DNA from: Candidatus Onthenecus intestinigallinarum
GTDB taxonomy: Bacteria > Bacillota > Clostridia > Christensenellales > Aristaeellaceae
DNA length: 64,000 bases
Assembly: GCA_018713325.1 (NCBI GenBank)
Contig: DVFJ01000013.1
Location: 32,639-96,638 of the forward strand
Direction of reading: 5' to 3'
Shown here: positions 36,248-44,782 of the stretch, one piece after another
How the letters are laid out: each line of letters opens with the position of its first letter
How positions within the stretch are numbered: the stretch's first letter is position 1
Translations under genes and position numbers: made by a program
The notes under the pieces: generated by a model
What the model was told of the DNA's origin: nothing
The model's database searches: none
Seen by the model: the letters and a program-made list of their open reading frames with translations, nothing else

Positions 36248-37048
36248 TCAGGGCTGCTTGCCGATGTAGGCCAGGATGCCGCCGTCGACGTACAGGATGT
36301 GGCCGTTGACGAAGTCGGACGCGTCGGAGGCGAGGAACACGGCCGGGCCCATGAGGTCCTCCGTGGTGCCCCAGCGCGCGGCGGGCGTCTTGGAGACGAT
36401 GAACTGGTCGAACGGATGGCGGCTGCCGTCGGGCTGGCGCTCGCGCAGCGGCGCGGTCTGCGGCGTCTCGATGTAGCCCGGGCCGATGCCGTTGCACTGG
36501 ATGTTGTGCTCGCCGTACTCGGAGCAGATGTTGCGCGTGAGCATCTTCAGGCCGCCCTTGGCCGCCGCGTAGGCGGAGACCGTCTCGCGCCCGAGCTCGG
36601 ACATCATCGAGCAGATGTTGATGATCTTGCCGTGGCCCTTGCGGATCATCGAGGGGATGACGGCCTTGGAGACGATGAACGGCGCGTTCAGGTCCACGTC
36701 GACCACCTGGCGGAACTGCTCGGCCGTCATCTCGCACATCGGGATGCGCTTGATGATGCCCGCGTTGTTGACCAGGATGTCGATCACGCCGACCTCGCGC
36801 TCGATGGTGGCGACTAGCGCCTGCACGGCGGCCTCGTCCGTCACGTCGCACACATAGCCGTGGGCGTCGATGCCGGCCTCGCGGTAGGCGGCCAGGCCGC
36901 GGTCGACCAGCTCCTGGCGGATGTCGTTGAACACAATGGTCGCGCCCGCGGCCGCATAGGCGCTGGCGATGGCAAAGCCGATGCCGTAGGAGGCGCCGGT
37001 CACCAGCGCGACCTTGCCCTGGAGGGAGAACTTTTGCAGGATGTCCAT
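36248..37048 (-). CDS. kduD: 2-dehydro-3-deoxy-D-gluconate 5-dehydrogenase (SDR)
   Basis: A 266-residue classical short-chain dehydrogenase. Cofactor loop TGASYGIG, NNAG in DILVNNAGIIKR, catalytic Ser in NICSMMSELG and YxxxK in SAYAAAKGG. The Asp in FNDIRQE after the second strand favours NAD. It is 20 bp downstream of kduI, and the pair is the standard route from unsaturated uronides (pectin or glycosaminoglycan breakdown) to 2-keto-3-deoxygluconate. The ATG at 37048 follows AAAGGAG. Confidence 0.9.
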   Translation of the reverse strand: MDILQKFSLQGKVALVTGASYGIGFAIASAYAAAGATIVFNDIRQELVDRGLAAYREAGIDAHGYVCDVTDEAAVQALVATIEREVGVIDILVNNAGIIKRIPMCEMTAEQFRQVVDVDLNAPFIVSKAVIPSMIRKGHGKIINICSMMSELGRETVSAYAAAKGGLKMLTRNICSEYGEHNIQCNGIGPGYIETPQTAPLRERQPDGSRHPFDQFIVSKTPAARWGTTEDLMGPAVFLASDASDFVNGHILYVDGGILAYIGKQP

Positions 37049-37068
37049 GGGGAAACGTCTCCTTTCGG

Positions 37069-37905
37069 TCACTTCAGGTCCATGGGGTTGATGTTGTCCA
37101 TGTCGTCAAACGCCTGATTCTCGCCGCACATGCCCCAGATGAACGTGTAGTTGCTCGTGCCCACGCCCGTGTGGATCGACCAGGAGGGCGAGATGACCGC
37201 CTGCTCGTTGTGCAGGATCAGGTGGCGCGTCTCCTGCGGCTCGCCCATCATGTGGAAGACCACGTTGTCCCCCTTCAGGTCGAAGTAGAAGTAGACCTCC
37301 ATGCGCCGCTCGTGCGTGTGGCAGGGCATGGAGTTCCAGTTGCTGCCCGGCTCCAGCGCCGTCAGGCCCATGCACAGCTGGCAGCTGTTCATGACGTCCG
37401 GGTGGAAGTACTGGTTGATCACGCGCTTGTTGCACGTCTCCGTGGCGCCCAGCGGACGCTTGGCCGCCTTGGCGATGTCCACCTTGACGTTGGGGTACGT
37501 CTTGTGCGCCGGGCAGGTGTTGATGTAAAACTTCGCCGGGGCGGCCGGGTCCGCGCTCTCCAGGCGGATCTCCCGCGCGCCCATGCCCACGTACAGCCCG
37601 TCCAGCGGGCCCAGGTCGTAGGCCGTGCCGTCCACGGTGATGCGGCCCGCGCCGCCGACGTTGATGCAGCCCATCTCGCGCCGCTCCAGGAACGTGTCGG
37701 AGGCCAGCTCCTTGCTGCCGGTCAGCTCGACCGCCTGGCGCACGGGCATCACGCCGCCGGCGATGATGCGGTCGAAGTGGCTGTAGGTGAACACCGCCTC
37801 GTCGGGCTGAAAGACCGTCTCGATCAGAAAGTCGCGGCGCAGGCGCTCGGTCGTGTAGTGCTTCGCATCCTCGGGATGGCTGGGATAGCGGACATGGAGC
37901 TGCAT
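37069..37905 (-). CDS. kduI: 5-dehydro-4-deoxy-D-glucuronate isomerase
   Basis: A 278-residue cupin-fold KduI, normal length. Zinc ligands are in [16 protein letters not shown] (His, His, Glu) and in SPSWSIHTG (His). It isomerises 4-deoxy-L-threo-5-hexulose uronate to the KduD substrate. Start ATG 37905 follows AGGAGGG. It is divergent from an araC gene, whose product is the likely regulator. No uronate lyase or kdg genes are within the window. Confidence 0.95.
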   Translation of the reverse strand: MQLHVRYPSHPEDAKHYTTERLRRDFLIETVFQPDEAVFTYSHFDRIIAGGVMPVRQAVELTGSKELASDTFLERREMGCINVGGAGRITVDGTAYDLGPLDGLYVGMGAREIRLESADPAAPAKFYINTCPAHKTYPNVKVDIAKAAKRPLGATETCNKRVINQYFHPDVMNSCQLCMGLTALEPGSNWNSMPCHTHERRMEVYFYFDLKGDNVVFHMMGEPQETRHLILHNEQAVISPSWSIHTGVGTSNYTFIWGMCGENQAFDDMDNINPMDLK

Positions 37906-37954
37906 ACGGATTCCCTCCTGCATGGGTCGATGATGGGATGGCTTTGATGATCTC

Positions 37955-37963
37955 ATTATAACA
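37955..37963 (-). promoter_or_regulatory. kduI promoter (-10)
   Basis: TGTTATAAT on the minus strand: extended -10 with perfect TATAAT, weak -35, as expected for an activator-dependent promoter. Confidence 0.6.
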
Positions 37964-37981
37964 TGCCGGGCGCGCAAAGTC

Positions 37982-38011
37982 CTTGCAAATCTTCCTGAAA
38001 AACTTGCAAAT
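37982..38011. promoter_or_regulatory. Direct repeats, candidate AraC sites
   Basis: CTTGCAAAT occurs at 37982-37990 and again at 38003-38011, exactly 21 bp apart (two helical turns), between the divergent kduI and araC promoters. The second copy covers the araC -35. Confidence 0.55.
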
Positions 38012-38032
38012 ATTGACCTGTTCGTGTATCAT
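38004..38032 (+). promoter_or_regulatory. araC gene promoter
   Basis: TTGCAA, 17 bp, TATCAT. Its -35 coincides with a repeat, suggesting autoregulation. Confidence 0.65.
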
Positions 38033-38071
38033 GTAGCGGAGCGGCCTTGCGGCGGAAGGGGTGAGGAGACG

Positions 38072-38962
38072 GTGCAGGCGTTCAGCCATTGTAGCGAGGC
38101 GATCGACGCGTGCGCTCGCTCGCGGCGCTTTGCCGTCGCGTACCTGCGCAGCGACGAGAAGCCGCGCAGCATGCACATCCACGACTGCCTGGAGATGTAC
38201 TACTCCATGGCCGGAGACAGGCAGTTCGTCGTCGAGGACAGCCTCTACGATGCGACGCCCGGCGATCTGTTCGTGATGAATCCCTTCGAGGCGCACCGGC
38301 CTGTGTGTGCCGGGGACGGGGCGCACGAGCGCATCGTCGTGTGCATCGATCCCGCGTATCTGCGCGCGCTCTCCACGCCGCAGACGGACCTATCGGCGTG
38401 CTTTTACCGCCGGCCGCCGGGTTTTTGCCACCGCGCGCGCCTGGACGGCTCCGAGCGTGCGGCGTTCACGCTGCTGTTGCAGCGCCTGGACGCGCCGCCG
38501 GGCTTTGGCAGCGACCTGCTGGAAAACGGCGTCTTTGCGGAGCTGATGGTGCTGGTCAATTCGCTGTACTTTGACCGCAGCGCGCAGCTGGATCTGCCTG
38601 GCTCACGCCGCGGGGACGGACGCGCGGCGGACATCCTTGCCTTCCTCAACGCGCACATCACCCAACCGGTGTCCATCGACGCCGTGGCCGAGGCGTTCTA
38701 TCTCTCCCGCGGCTATGTGTGCCGCCTGTTCAAGGAGGCCACCGGCACCACGATCAACAAGTACGTCGTCGCGCGGCGCATCAGCGTGGCCAAGCGCCTG
38801 CTCGCGCAGGGATACAGCGTGCACGAGGCCTGCGAGCAGTCCGGCTTTGGCGACTACGCGCACTTCATTCGCGCGTTCGGGCAGGCGGTGGGCGTATCGC
38901 CCAAGCAGTACGCGCTGATCAGCCGGCGCCCGCACGTGGAAGATGAACGAATGGAGATATAG
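38072..38962 (+). CDS. AraC family transcriptional regulator
   Basis: A 296-residue regulator. The N-terminal cupin sugar-sensing domain has SMHIHDCLEMYYSMAG and FVMNPFEAHRP. The C-terminal pair of helix-turn-helix motifs is PVSIDAVAEAFYLSRGYVCR and SVHEACEQSGFGDYAHFIRA, with the usual GVSPKQY end. The GTG at 38072 follows AAGGGGTGAGGAG; a longer frame would begin before the predicted transcription start. The divergent position suggests control of kduI-kduD. Confidence 0.93.
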   Translation: MQAFSHCSEAIDACARSRRFAVAYLRSDEKPRSMHIHDCLEMYYSMAGDRQFVVEDSLYDATPGDLFVMNPFEAHRPVCAGDGAHERIVVCIDPAYLRALSTPQTDLSACFYRRPPGFCHRARLDGSERAAFTLLLQRLDAPPGFGSDLLENGVFAELMVLVNSLYFDRSAQLDLPGSRRGDGRAADILAFLNAHITQPVSIDAVAEAFYLSRGYVCRLFKEATGTTINKYVVARRISVAKRLLAQGYSVHEACEQSGFGDYAHFIRAFGQAVGVSPKQYALISRRPHVEDERMEI

Positions 38963-39003
38963 CGCTGAAATTTGCGATAAAACCATGTAAAGTGGAGAAA
39001 CAA

Positions 39004-40557
39004 ATGCAAAGAACACATAAAATACCGACTAAAATGGCGATTTTATGCGTATTGGCGCTGGCGGCGCTGATTCTGCTGGCGGCGCTGGCGCCCTATGTGG
39101 ACGACGACTGGGACTGGGGCGGTCCAGGCGGTCTGGAGCGGTTGGCGCAGGGCTTTGCGAACTACAACGGGCGCTATCTGGGCAATGCGCTGGTGCTGCT
39201 GCTGACGCGCTCGCGCGCGCTGAAGGCGGCGGCCGTGGGCGTGGGGTTCTTCCTGATGGCGTATCTGCCCGCGCGTGCGGCGGCGAAGGGCAGCGGAACG
39301 GCGCTGCTGCTGTCGCTTTCGCTGCTGCTGGCGATGCCCTCGGCGATGCTGGGACAGACGCTGGCGTGGGCGTCCGGATTTGCCAACTATGGCGTTGCGG
39401 CGGCGGCGCTGCTGGGCGCGCTTGCGCTGCTCATGCCCCTGTGGCGGGGCGAAGGGCTGTCCCGTGGGCGCTGCGCGGCGTTGGCAGTGCTGGGGGTGGC
39501 CGGATCGCTGCTGGTCGAGCACGTGACGATCTGCCTGGCGGCGCTGGGCGTGGCGGCGAGCGCGTTTGCGGTGCTGCGCGCGCGCAGGGCGCTGCCGGGG
39601 ACGCTGGCGCTGCTGGCGGGCGCGCTGTTGGGCGCGGCAGTGATGTTTCAAAACGGCGGCTATGCGGCGGTGAGCGCGGCGGCGGATCCCTACCGCGCGC
39701 TGCTGCTGCCGCAGGGGCAAAACGCGCTGCTGTACTACAGCGGGGAGTATGCGCAGCGCATCCGGCCGCACCTGTTCGACGCAAACCTGCCGCTGATGGC
39801 GCTGCTGGCCGCAGGCGGTCTGGGCCTGACGAAGCGCGGGCGTGCTGCGCGGCTGTGCGCATGGACGCTGACGGCCTATACGGCCTACCTGTGCGTGCGC
39901 GCAGCGAACCCGGACTGGGCGCCGCTGGCAGTCTACACGGCGCATGCGGAGAACCTGCTGTCGTTGCTGGGCGCGCTGTCGCTGCTGGGGCTCGCGCTGT
40001 GCGTACAGGACGTGGCGCGCAGGCGGCGGATGCTTGCGCTGCTGCTGTGCGTGGCGGCGATGAGCGCGCCGCTGCTGGCGGTGCGCCCGGTCAATGCGCG
40101 CAACTTCCTGCCCGCATATGTGGCGCAGGTCTGGTTTGCGCTGGAGCTGTTGGCGGAGGCGCGGCTGCCGCTGGCACGGCTGCGGATTCCGGCGGCTGCG
40201 GCGCTGTGCGCGCTCCTGGCGCTGCTGGTGAGTGTGTATGGAAAGAATTGTGCGGCGGACATACAGCGCGTGGCGTATGCGCGCGCAGAGGTCGAGGCGG
40301 GCGCGCAGCGGGTCTACCTGCCGCGGCTGCCCTACGAGCAGCCCTATGAGTGGTCGCCGACGCCGGGCGATTCGCCGTTGACGCACGCGTTCTTCAAGTC
40401 GTTCTACGGCCTGCCGCAAGAGGTGGAGCTGCGCGTGGTCGACTACGACGCATGGTATGTCATCCGCCGGCTGGCGCCGGGCGAGGCGGACGCGATGGGC
40501 GAGGATGCGCTGTGGGCGTGGATGCTGGATGAGGCCGGCGTGGCGCTGGAGGACTGA
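39004..40557 (+). CDS. DUF6056-like polytopic membrane protein
   Basis: About 517 residues with some ten membrane helices. Hallmarks are PYVDDDWDWG after the first helix, YNGRYLGNALVLLLTRS, WASGFANYG and LVEHVTICLAALG, and a C-terminal extracytoplasmic domain with FKSFYGLPQEVELRVVDYD. A paralog sits at 56.8-58.4 kb with the same landmarks. The topology with an acidic loop after helix 1 resembles GT-C-type envelope glycosyltransferases. The ATG at 39004 follows GTGGAG. A probable partner, an O-antigen-ligase-like gene, follows 28 bp later. Confidence 0.75.
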   Translation: MQRTHKIPTKMAILCVLALAALILLAALAPYVDDDWDWGGPGGLERLAQGFANYNGRYLGNALVLLLTRSRALKAAAVGVGFFLMAYLPARAAAKGSGTALLLSLSLLLAMPSAMLGQTLAWASGFANYGVAAAALLGALALLMPLWRGEGLSRGRCAALAVLGVAGSLLVEHVTICLAALGVAASAFAVLRARRALPGTLALLAGALLGAAVMFQNGGYAAVSAAADPYRALLLPQGQNALLYYSGEYAQRIRPHLFDANLPLMALLAAGGLGLTKRGRAARLCAWTLTAYTAYLCVRAANPDWAPLAVYTAHAENLLSLLGALSLLGLALCVQDVARRRRMLALLLCVAAMSAPLLAVRPVNARNFLPAYVAQVWFALELLAEARLPLARLRIPAAAALCALLALLVSVYGKNCAADIQRVAYARAEVEAGAQRVYLPRLPYEQPYEWSPTPGDSPLTHAFFKSFYGLPQEVELRVVDYDAWYVIRRLAPGEADAMGEDALWAWMLDEAGVALED

Positions 40558-40585
40558 CGGGACGAACAGAAGGGAGAGGCAAAGG

Positions 40586-41959
40586 ATGAATCGATGGAAA
40601 GACGCGGGCGCGTTGGGCGCGAAGGCGCTGCGCGCGCTGACGGGACGCACGGCGTTTTGCGTGGCATTTCTGCTGTTGTGGTTTGCGCAGCGGGTGGAGC
40701 CGGAGCGAATCGGGCAGGTGCTGACCTACATCCTGTTTCCGTGGGCGGCGGCGCTGGCGTTTCCTATGCTCACACTGCGCGACACGCCCCGCCGGCGCGG
40801 CTACGGGTTTCTGATCGCGCTGTTTGCGTGGTATCTGGTCTGCTGCCTGTACAACCGGCAGTACAGCTTCTACATCAACGAGGCGTTCTGGTATCAGCTG
40901 CTCATCGCGTGCTTCGTCTTCTACCCGCAGGGGGAGCGGAATTGGACGCTGCGCCGCATGCAGGTCGTGCTCTACCCGTTCATGGCTGGCTTCTTCCTGC
41001 TGGGCGCAGTGGGGCTGTGGCTGGCGACGCATGGGATCTGGATTCCCGGGGAAAACGGCCAGTCCATCGGCCTGGAGGTATGGAGCGGCTACCGGCTGGA
41101 TCTGCTGTGCCAGACGAACGTCATGGGCGCGCTGGCGGCGATGTCGGGGATGTTCTCGGCCTTCTTCTTTCTGCACAGCGGCCGGGTGGGACGGCTGCTC
41201 AACGCGCTGAATATCGCGATGACGGTGCTGCTGATGGCCATGTCGCAGTCGCGCACGACGGCCATTGCGTGGAGCTGCTGCATGGCGCTGCTGGCGGGGC
41301 GCGGGGCATATGAAGCGCTCAGGAACAGGCGTCCCTCGGGGCATGCGGCGGCGCGCTTTGTCTGCGCGGCGCTGGCGGGCGTGCTGGCGTTGGGCGCGGG
41401 CCTGTACGGCCTGCGTGCGCTGTGCTCCGGCGCGCTGAGCCTCATGGAGCGGCCGAACGTCGCGCTGGCCGAGGCGATCGAGTCCCCCGCACAGGAGGAA
41501 CAGGAGGAGGGGCTCGAGAGCCGCGCCTATGACTCCATGGACAACCTGGAAAACCGCGAGAAGCTCTGGCTGGGCACGCTGCGCATGTTTGCGGACCGGC
41601 CGGATACGCTGCTCTTCGGCGTCACGCGCAAGGGCCTCTGGGAAAACGTAGGCGCGTATGAGCCGCTGATGTACACCCACACGCACCTGCACAACGCGTA
41701 TCTGCAGACGGCGGCGGCGGGCGGCCTGCCCTCGCTGTTGCTGCTGCTGGCATTTGGCGTGGTGGTGGCCAGGCGCGCGTGGCCGATGCTGTTCGGCCGG
41801 GGCGGAATGCGCGGCAGCCCCATATTGAGCCTGACGATCGTGCTCGTGCTGATCTGCTGCCTGATGGAGAGCTACGTCGGCTTTACGGAGGATCTGATCA
41901 ACGTGCTGTTCTTTTACGCGTGCGGCTGCGTGATGGCGGTTGCAGACAGGCGCGCGTGA
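40586..41959 (+). CDS. O-antigen ligase/polymerase-like membrane protein
   Basis: A 457-residue protein with about ten membrane helices and the Wzy_C-type large extracytoplasmic loop between residues about 290 and 390. The loop includes NLENREKLWLGTLRMF and MYTHTHLHNAYLQTAAAGG, in which the His-rich HTHLHN is the family motif. It likely polymerises or ligates an exported glycan. ATG 40586 follows AGGGAGAGG. It probably forms one transcript with the DUF6056-like gene and rsmI (21 bp gap). Confidence 0.82.
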   Translation: MNRWKDAGALGAKALRALTGRTAFCVAFLLLWFAQRVEPERIGQVLTYILFPWAAALAFPMLTLRDTPRRRGYGFLIALFAWYLVCCLYNRQYSFYINEAFWYQLLIACFVFYPQGERNWTLRRMQVVLYPFMAGFFLLGAVGLWLATHGIWIPGENGQSIGLEVWSGYRLDLLCQTNVMGALAAMSGMFSAFFFLHSGRVGRLLNALNIAMTVLLMAMSQSRTTAIAWSCCMALLAGRGAYEALRNRRPSGHAAARFVCAALAGVLALGAGLYGLRALCSGALSLMERPNVALAEAIESPAQEEQEEGLESRAYDSMDNLENREKLWLGTLRMFADRPDTLLFGVTRKGLWENVGAYEPLMYTHTHLHNAYLQTAAAGGLPSLLLLLAFGVVVARRAWPMLFGRGGMRGSPILSLTIVLVLICCLMESYVGFTEDLINVLFFYACGCVMAVADRRA

Positions 41960-41980
41960 GCGGGGAAAGGAGCGAGGGCC

Positions 41981-42847
41981 GTGCCCACACTCTATGTCGT
42001 AGCGACGCCCATCGGGAACCTGTCGGACATGACGCCGCGCGCGGTGGAGACGCTGCGCCGCTGCGCGTTCGTGGCCGCGGAGGACACGCGTGTGACGCAG
42101 AAGCTGCTGACGCACTTCCAGATCGGGACGCGCCTGGTGTCCAACCATCAGCACAACGAGCAGCGGCGTGCGGGCGAGCTGGTGGCGCGCATGCTGGAGG
42201 AGGGTTGCGACGCGGCGCTCGTGACGGACGCGGGTACGCCGTGCATCTCCGATCCCGGCTATGCGCTTGTGCGCGAGGCGGCGCAGGCGGGCATCGAGGT
42301 GCTGGCGGTGCCGGGGCCGACGGCCATGGCCTGCGCGCTGTCGGTCAGCGGGTTCGACGCGCGCGAGTTTGCGTTCTACGGCTTTTTGCCGCGCCAGGCG
42401 GGCGAGCTGCGCGAAAAGCTCGCGGCCATCGCGCACAGCGGCGTGCCCGTGGCGGTCGTGCACGAGTCGCCCCATCGCGTGGTTGACCTGCTGCGCGCCG
42501 TGTGCAGCGAGCTGCCGGGCTGCGCGGTGTGCGCCTGCTGCGATCTGACGAAGCTGCACGAAAAGACGCTGCGCGGGCCTGCGCCCGAGGTGCTGGCGGC
42601 GATCGAACAGAATCCCAAGGCGGAGAAGGGTGAGTACTGCCTGGTGTTGGACCTGCATGCGGTCTCGCTGCCCGAGCCGCCGCCCGCCGTGCAGGCGAGC
42701 CTGGAGGCGCGACTGTTCGAGCGGCTGCTGCAGGGCGAGGACCTGAAGACGGCAGGCGCGGCGTTGCAGGCGCAGGGCGAGCGGCGCAACGACGTATACC
42801 GCGCGTCGATGCGCGTAAAGGACTTCCTGCGGTCATACGATGGATAA
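41981..42847 (+). CDS. rsmI: 16S rRNA (cytidine1402-2'-O)-methyltransferase
   Basis: A 288-residue tetrapyrrole-methylase-fold enzyme. Family blocks: LYVVATPIGNLSDMTPRA, AAEDTRVTQKLL, LVTDAGTPCISDPGY, VPGPTAMACALSVSG and FYGFLP. It methylates C1402 in the ribosomal P site region. GTG start after AAAGGAGCGAGG. Often found near yabA/yazA genes, here instead at the end of an envelope gene pair. Confidence 0.95.
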   Translation: MPTLYVVATPIGNLSDMTPRAVETLRRCAFVAAEDTRVTQKLLTHFQIGTRLVSNHQHNEQRRAGELVARMLEEGCDAALVTDAGTPCISDPGYALVREAAQAGIEVLAVPGPTAMACALSVSGFDAREFAFYGFLPRQAGELREKLAAIAHSGVPVAVVHESPHRVVDLLRAVCSELPGCAVCACCDLTKLHEKTLRGPAPEVLAAIEQNPKAEKGEYCLVLDLHAVSLPEPPPAVQASLEARLFERLLQGEDLKTAGAALQAQGERRNDVYRASMRVKDFLRSYDG

Positions 42848-42853
42848 ATCAAA

Positions 42854-42885
42854 GAGCGCCGGTTCGGGTCCTTCCGAACCGGCGC
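42854..42885. terminator. Bidirectional terminator
   Basis: AGCGCCGGTTCGG and CCGAACCGGCGCT pair around GTCCTT between convergent rsmI and glgA. Confidence 0.78.
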
Positions 42886-42896
42886 TTGCGTTTGGG

Positions 42897-44630
42897 TCAT
42901 TCGGCGGGCGTCTCGGCCTTCTTGCGGATGGCGCGCTTCTTGGGCGCTTCCTCGGCGGCAGGCGCGACGGGCGCTTCGGCCGTGTCGGCCTTCTTGCGGG
43001 TGGCGCGCTTCTTGGGCGCTTCCTCAGCAGGGGCCTCGGCGGTCTCGGCCTTCTTGCGGGTCGTGCGCTTCTTGGGCGCTTCCTCAGCGGGGGCCTCGGC
43101 GGTCTCGACCTTCTTGCGGGTGGTGCGCTTCTTGGGCGTCTCCTCGACGGCAGGCGCGGCGGCGGGCACGGCGGGCATCGGCTGCTCCAGCGGCGGGGTC
43201 GTCAGGCGCTCGTACATCTTGATGTACTCGTCCGCAGAGCGGCCCCAGCTATAATCGCCGGTCATGCCGCGCACGATGAGCTTGTACCACACGTCGCGGT
43301 TGTTGTGGAAGTATTCGACGGCGCGGCGCACGGTGTAGAGCATGTCGTGCGCGTTGTAGTTGAAGAACGTGAAGCCGTTGCCCTCGCCGGAGGCGTCGTT
43401 GTAGCTGAGCACGGTGTCGCGCAGGCCGCCGGTCTCGCGCACGATCGGCACGGTGCCGTAGCGCAGCGAGATCATCTGGGACAGGCCGCACGGCTCAAAC
43501 AGCGAAGGCATCAGGAACATGTCCGCGCCGGCATAGATGCGGTGCGCCAGCTGGTGGTTCATCTGGAAGCGCGCCGCGACGCGTCCCGGATAGGCCGTCT
43601 CGGCCCACTGGAACAGATCGGTGTACTTGGCGTCGCCCATGCCCAGCACGACCAGCTGGAGGCCGGTATCCATCAGCTCGCGGATGACGCGCTCGACCAG
43701 ATCCAGGCCCTTCTGGTGCGACAGACGCGTGACCATGCCGACGACCGGCGCATTGGCGTCGACGGTCAGGCCCAGCTCACGCTGCAGGCACTCCTTGCAG
43801 TACTCCTTGCCGCCCAGCGAGAACGCGCCGTAGTTGGCGTAGATCATGGGATCCTTTTCAGGGTCGTAGTCGTCCACGTCGATGCCGTTGAGAATGCCGC
43901 TCAGATGGCCGCGGCGCGCGCGCAGCAGGCCCTCAAGCCGCTCGCCGTAATAGGCGGTCTGGATCTCCTCGGCGTAGCTGGGGCTGACGGTCGTGATCTC
44001 GTCGGCGTAGACCAGGCCGGCCTTCAGGTAGTTCGCGCAGCCGTAGCACTCGAGCTTGTCGGCGGTGAACAGGCTGTCGCCCAGGCCCAGGGTGTCCTGC
44101 ACGTCCTTGATGCCGAAGATGCCCTGGTACTGCAGGTTGTGGATGGTGAAGGCCGTGCGCATCTGGCTGTAGAAGGGGAAGTGGCGGTACTGGATGTTGA
44201 GCAGCGCGGGGATCATGCCGGTCTGCCAGTCGTGGCAGTGGATGATGTCCGGCTGGAAGCCCAGGTGCGGCAGCGCGTCGATGACCGCGCGGCAGAAATA
44301 GCCGTAGCGCTCATACTCGTCGCCGCCCATGCCGTAGATGTAGGAGCGGCCGAAGTAGTACTGATTGTCCACGAAGTAGAACGTGACGCCCTGATAGACC
44401 AGGGACTTGACGCCGCAGTACTGGTGACGCCAGCACAGCTCGACCTCAAACTGGCACTCATCCTTCATCTGCTCGCGGAAGGAATCGGGGATGGCGCTGT
44501 ACAGCGGCAGAATGACGCGCACGTCGACGCCCTTGCGCTGCAGCACGGGGGGCAGGGCGCCCGCCACGTCGGCCAGGCCGCCGGTCTTGACAAAGGGGAC
44601 GCACTCGGAAGTGGCAAAAAGAACTCTCAT
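42897..44630 (-). CDS. glgA: Glycogen synthase with Lys/Ala-rich repeat tail
   Basis: 577 residues; the GT5 synthase itself takes about 490. The ADP-glucose site is KTGGLADVAGALPPVL (KTGGL), then the conserved CHDWQTG and the C-terminal FEPCGLSQM with the catalytic Glu. After AVEYFHNN...YERLTTPP a tail of about 85 residues is built from four imperfect repeats of EEAPKKRTTRKKAETAEAP type. Such tails are unusual for GlgA, which normally ends near residue 480. Transcribed apart from glgC-glgD, since a terminator lies between. Confidence 0.95.
   Translation of the reverse strand: MRVLFATSECVPFVKTGGLADVAGALPPVLQRKGVDVRVILPLYSAIPDSFREQMKDECQFEVELCWRHQYCGVKSLVYQGVTFYFVDNQYYFGRSYIYGMGGDEYERYGYFCRAVIDALPHLGFQPDIIHCHDWQTGMIPALLNIQYRHFPFYSQMRTAFTIHNLQYQGIFGIKDVQDTLGLGDSLFTADKLECYGCANYLKAGLVYADEITTVSPSYAEEIQTAYYGERLEGLLRARRGHLSGILNGIDVDDYDPEKDPMIYANYGAFSLGGKEYCKECLQRELGLTVDANAPVVGMVTRLSHQKGLDLVERVIRELMDTGLQLVVLGMGDAKYTDLFQWAETAYPGRVAARFQMNHQLAHRIYAGADMFLMPSLFEPCGLSQMISLRYGTVPIVRETGGLRDTVLSYNDASGEGNGFTFFNYNAHDMLYTVRRAVEYFHNNRDVWYKLIVRGMTGDYSWGRSADEYIKMYERLTTPPLEQPMPAVPAAAPAVEETPKKRTTRKKVETAEAPAEEAPKKRTTRKKAETAEAPAEEAPKKRATRKKADTAEAPVAPAAEEAPKKRAIRKKAETPAE
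42918..43169. repeat. Tandem repeat encoding the GlgA tail
   Basis: Four copies of a unit starting CTTCTTGCGG (at 42918, 42990, 43050 and 43110); spacing is 60 bp for the last three and 72 bp for the first. All units stay in frame. Confidence 0.9.
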
Positions 44631-44745
44631 GACGTTCAGTTCTCCTCCTTAACGATCTTGCTCTATGCGAACGGCGCACGCCGGAAACGAGATACAATTC
44701 TACTTCCGGGGCGCAATTTCCTCTTTTTGGGCCGTTGCGGGATGC

Positions 44746-44774
44746 AAAAAAGGGACTGCAGGCGCCTGCAGCCC
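44746..44774 (-). terminator. Terminator of glgC-glgD
   Basis: On the minus strand GGGCTGCAGGC and GCCTGCAGTCCC pair (one bulge), then TTTTTT. Confidence 0.8.
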
Positions 44775-44782
44775 CCGCGGGG

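Noticed and set aside
42918..43169. Regularly spaced repeat that could look like a CRISPR array
   Set aside because: It is in frame within glgA, units are nearly identical throughout rather than repeat plus unique spacer, and no cas genes are present.
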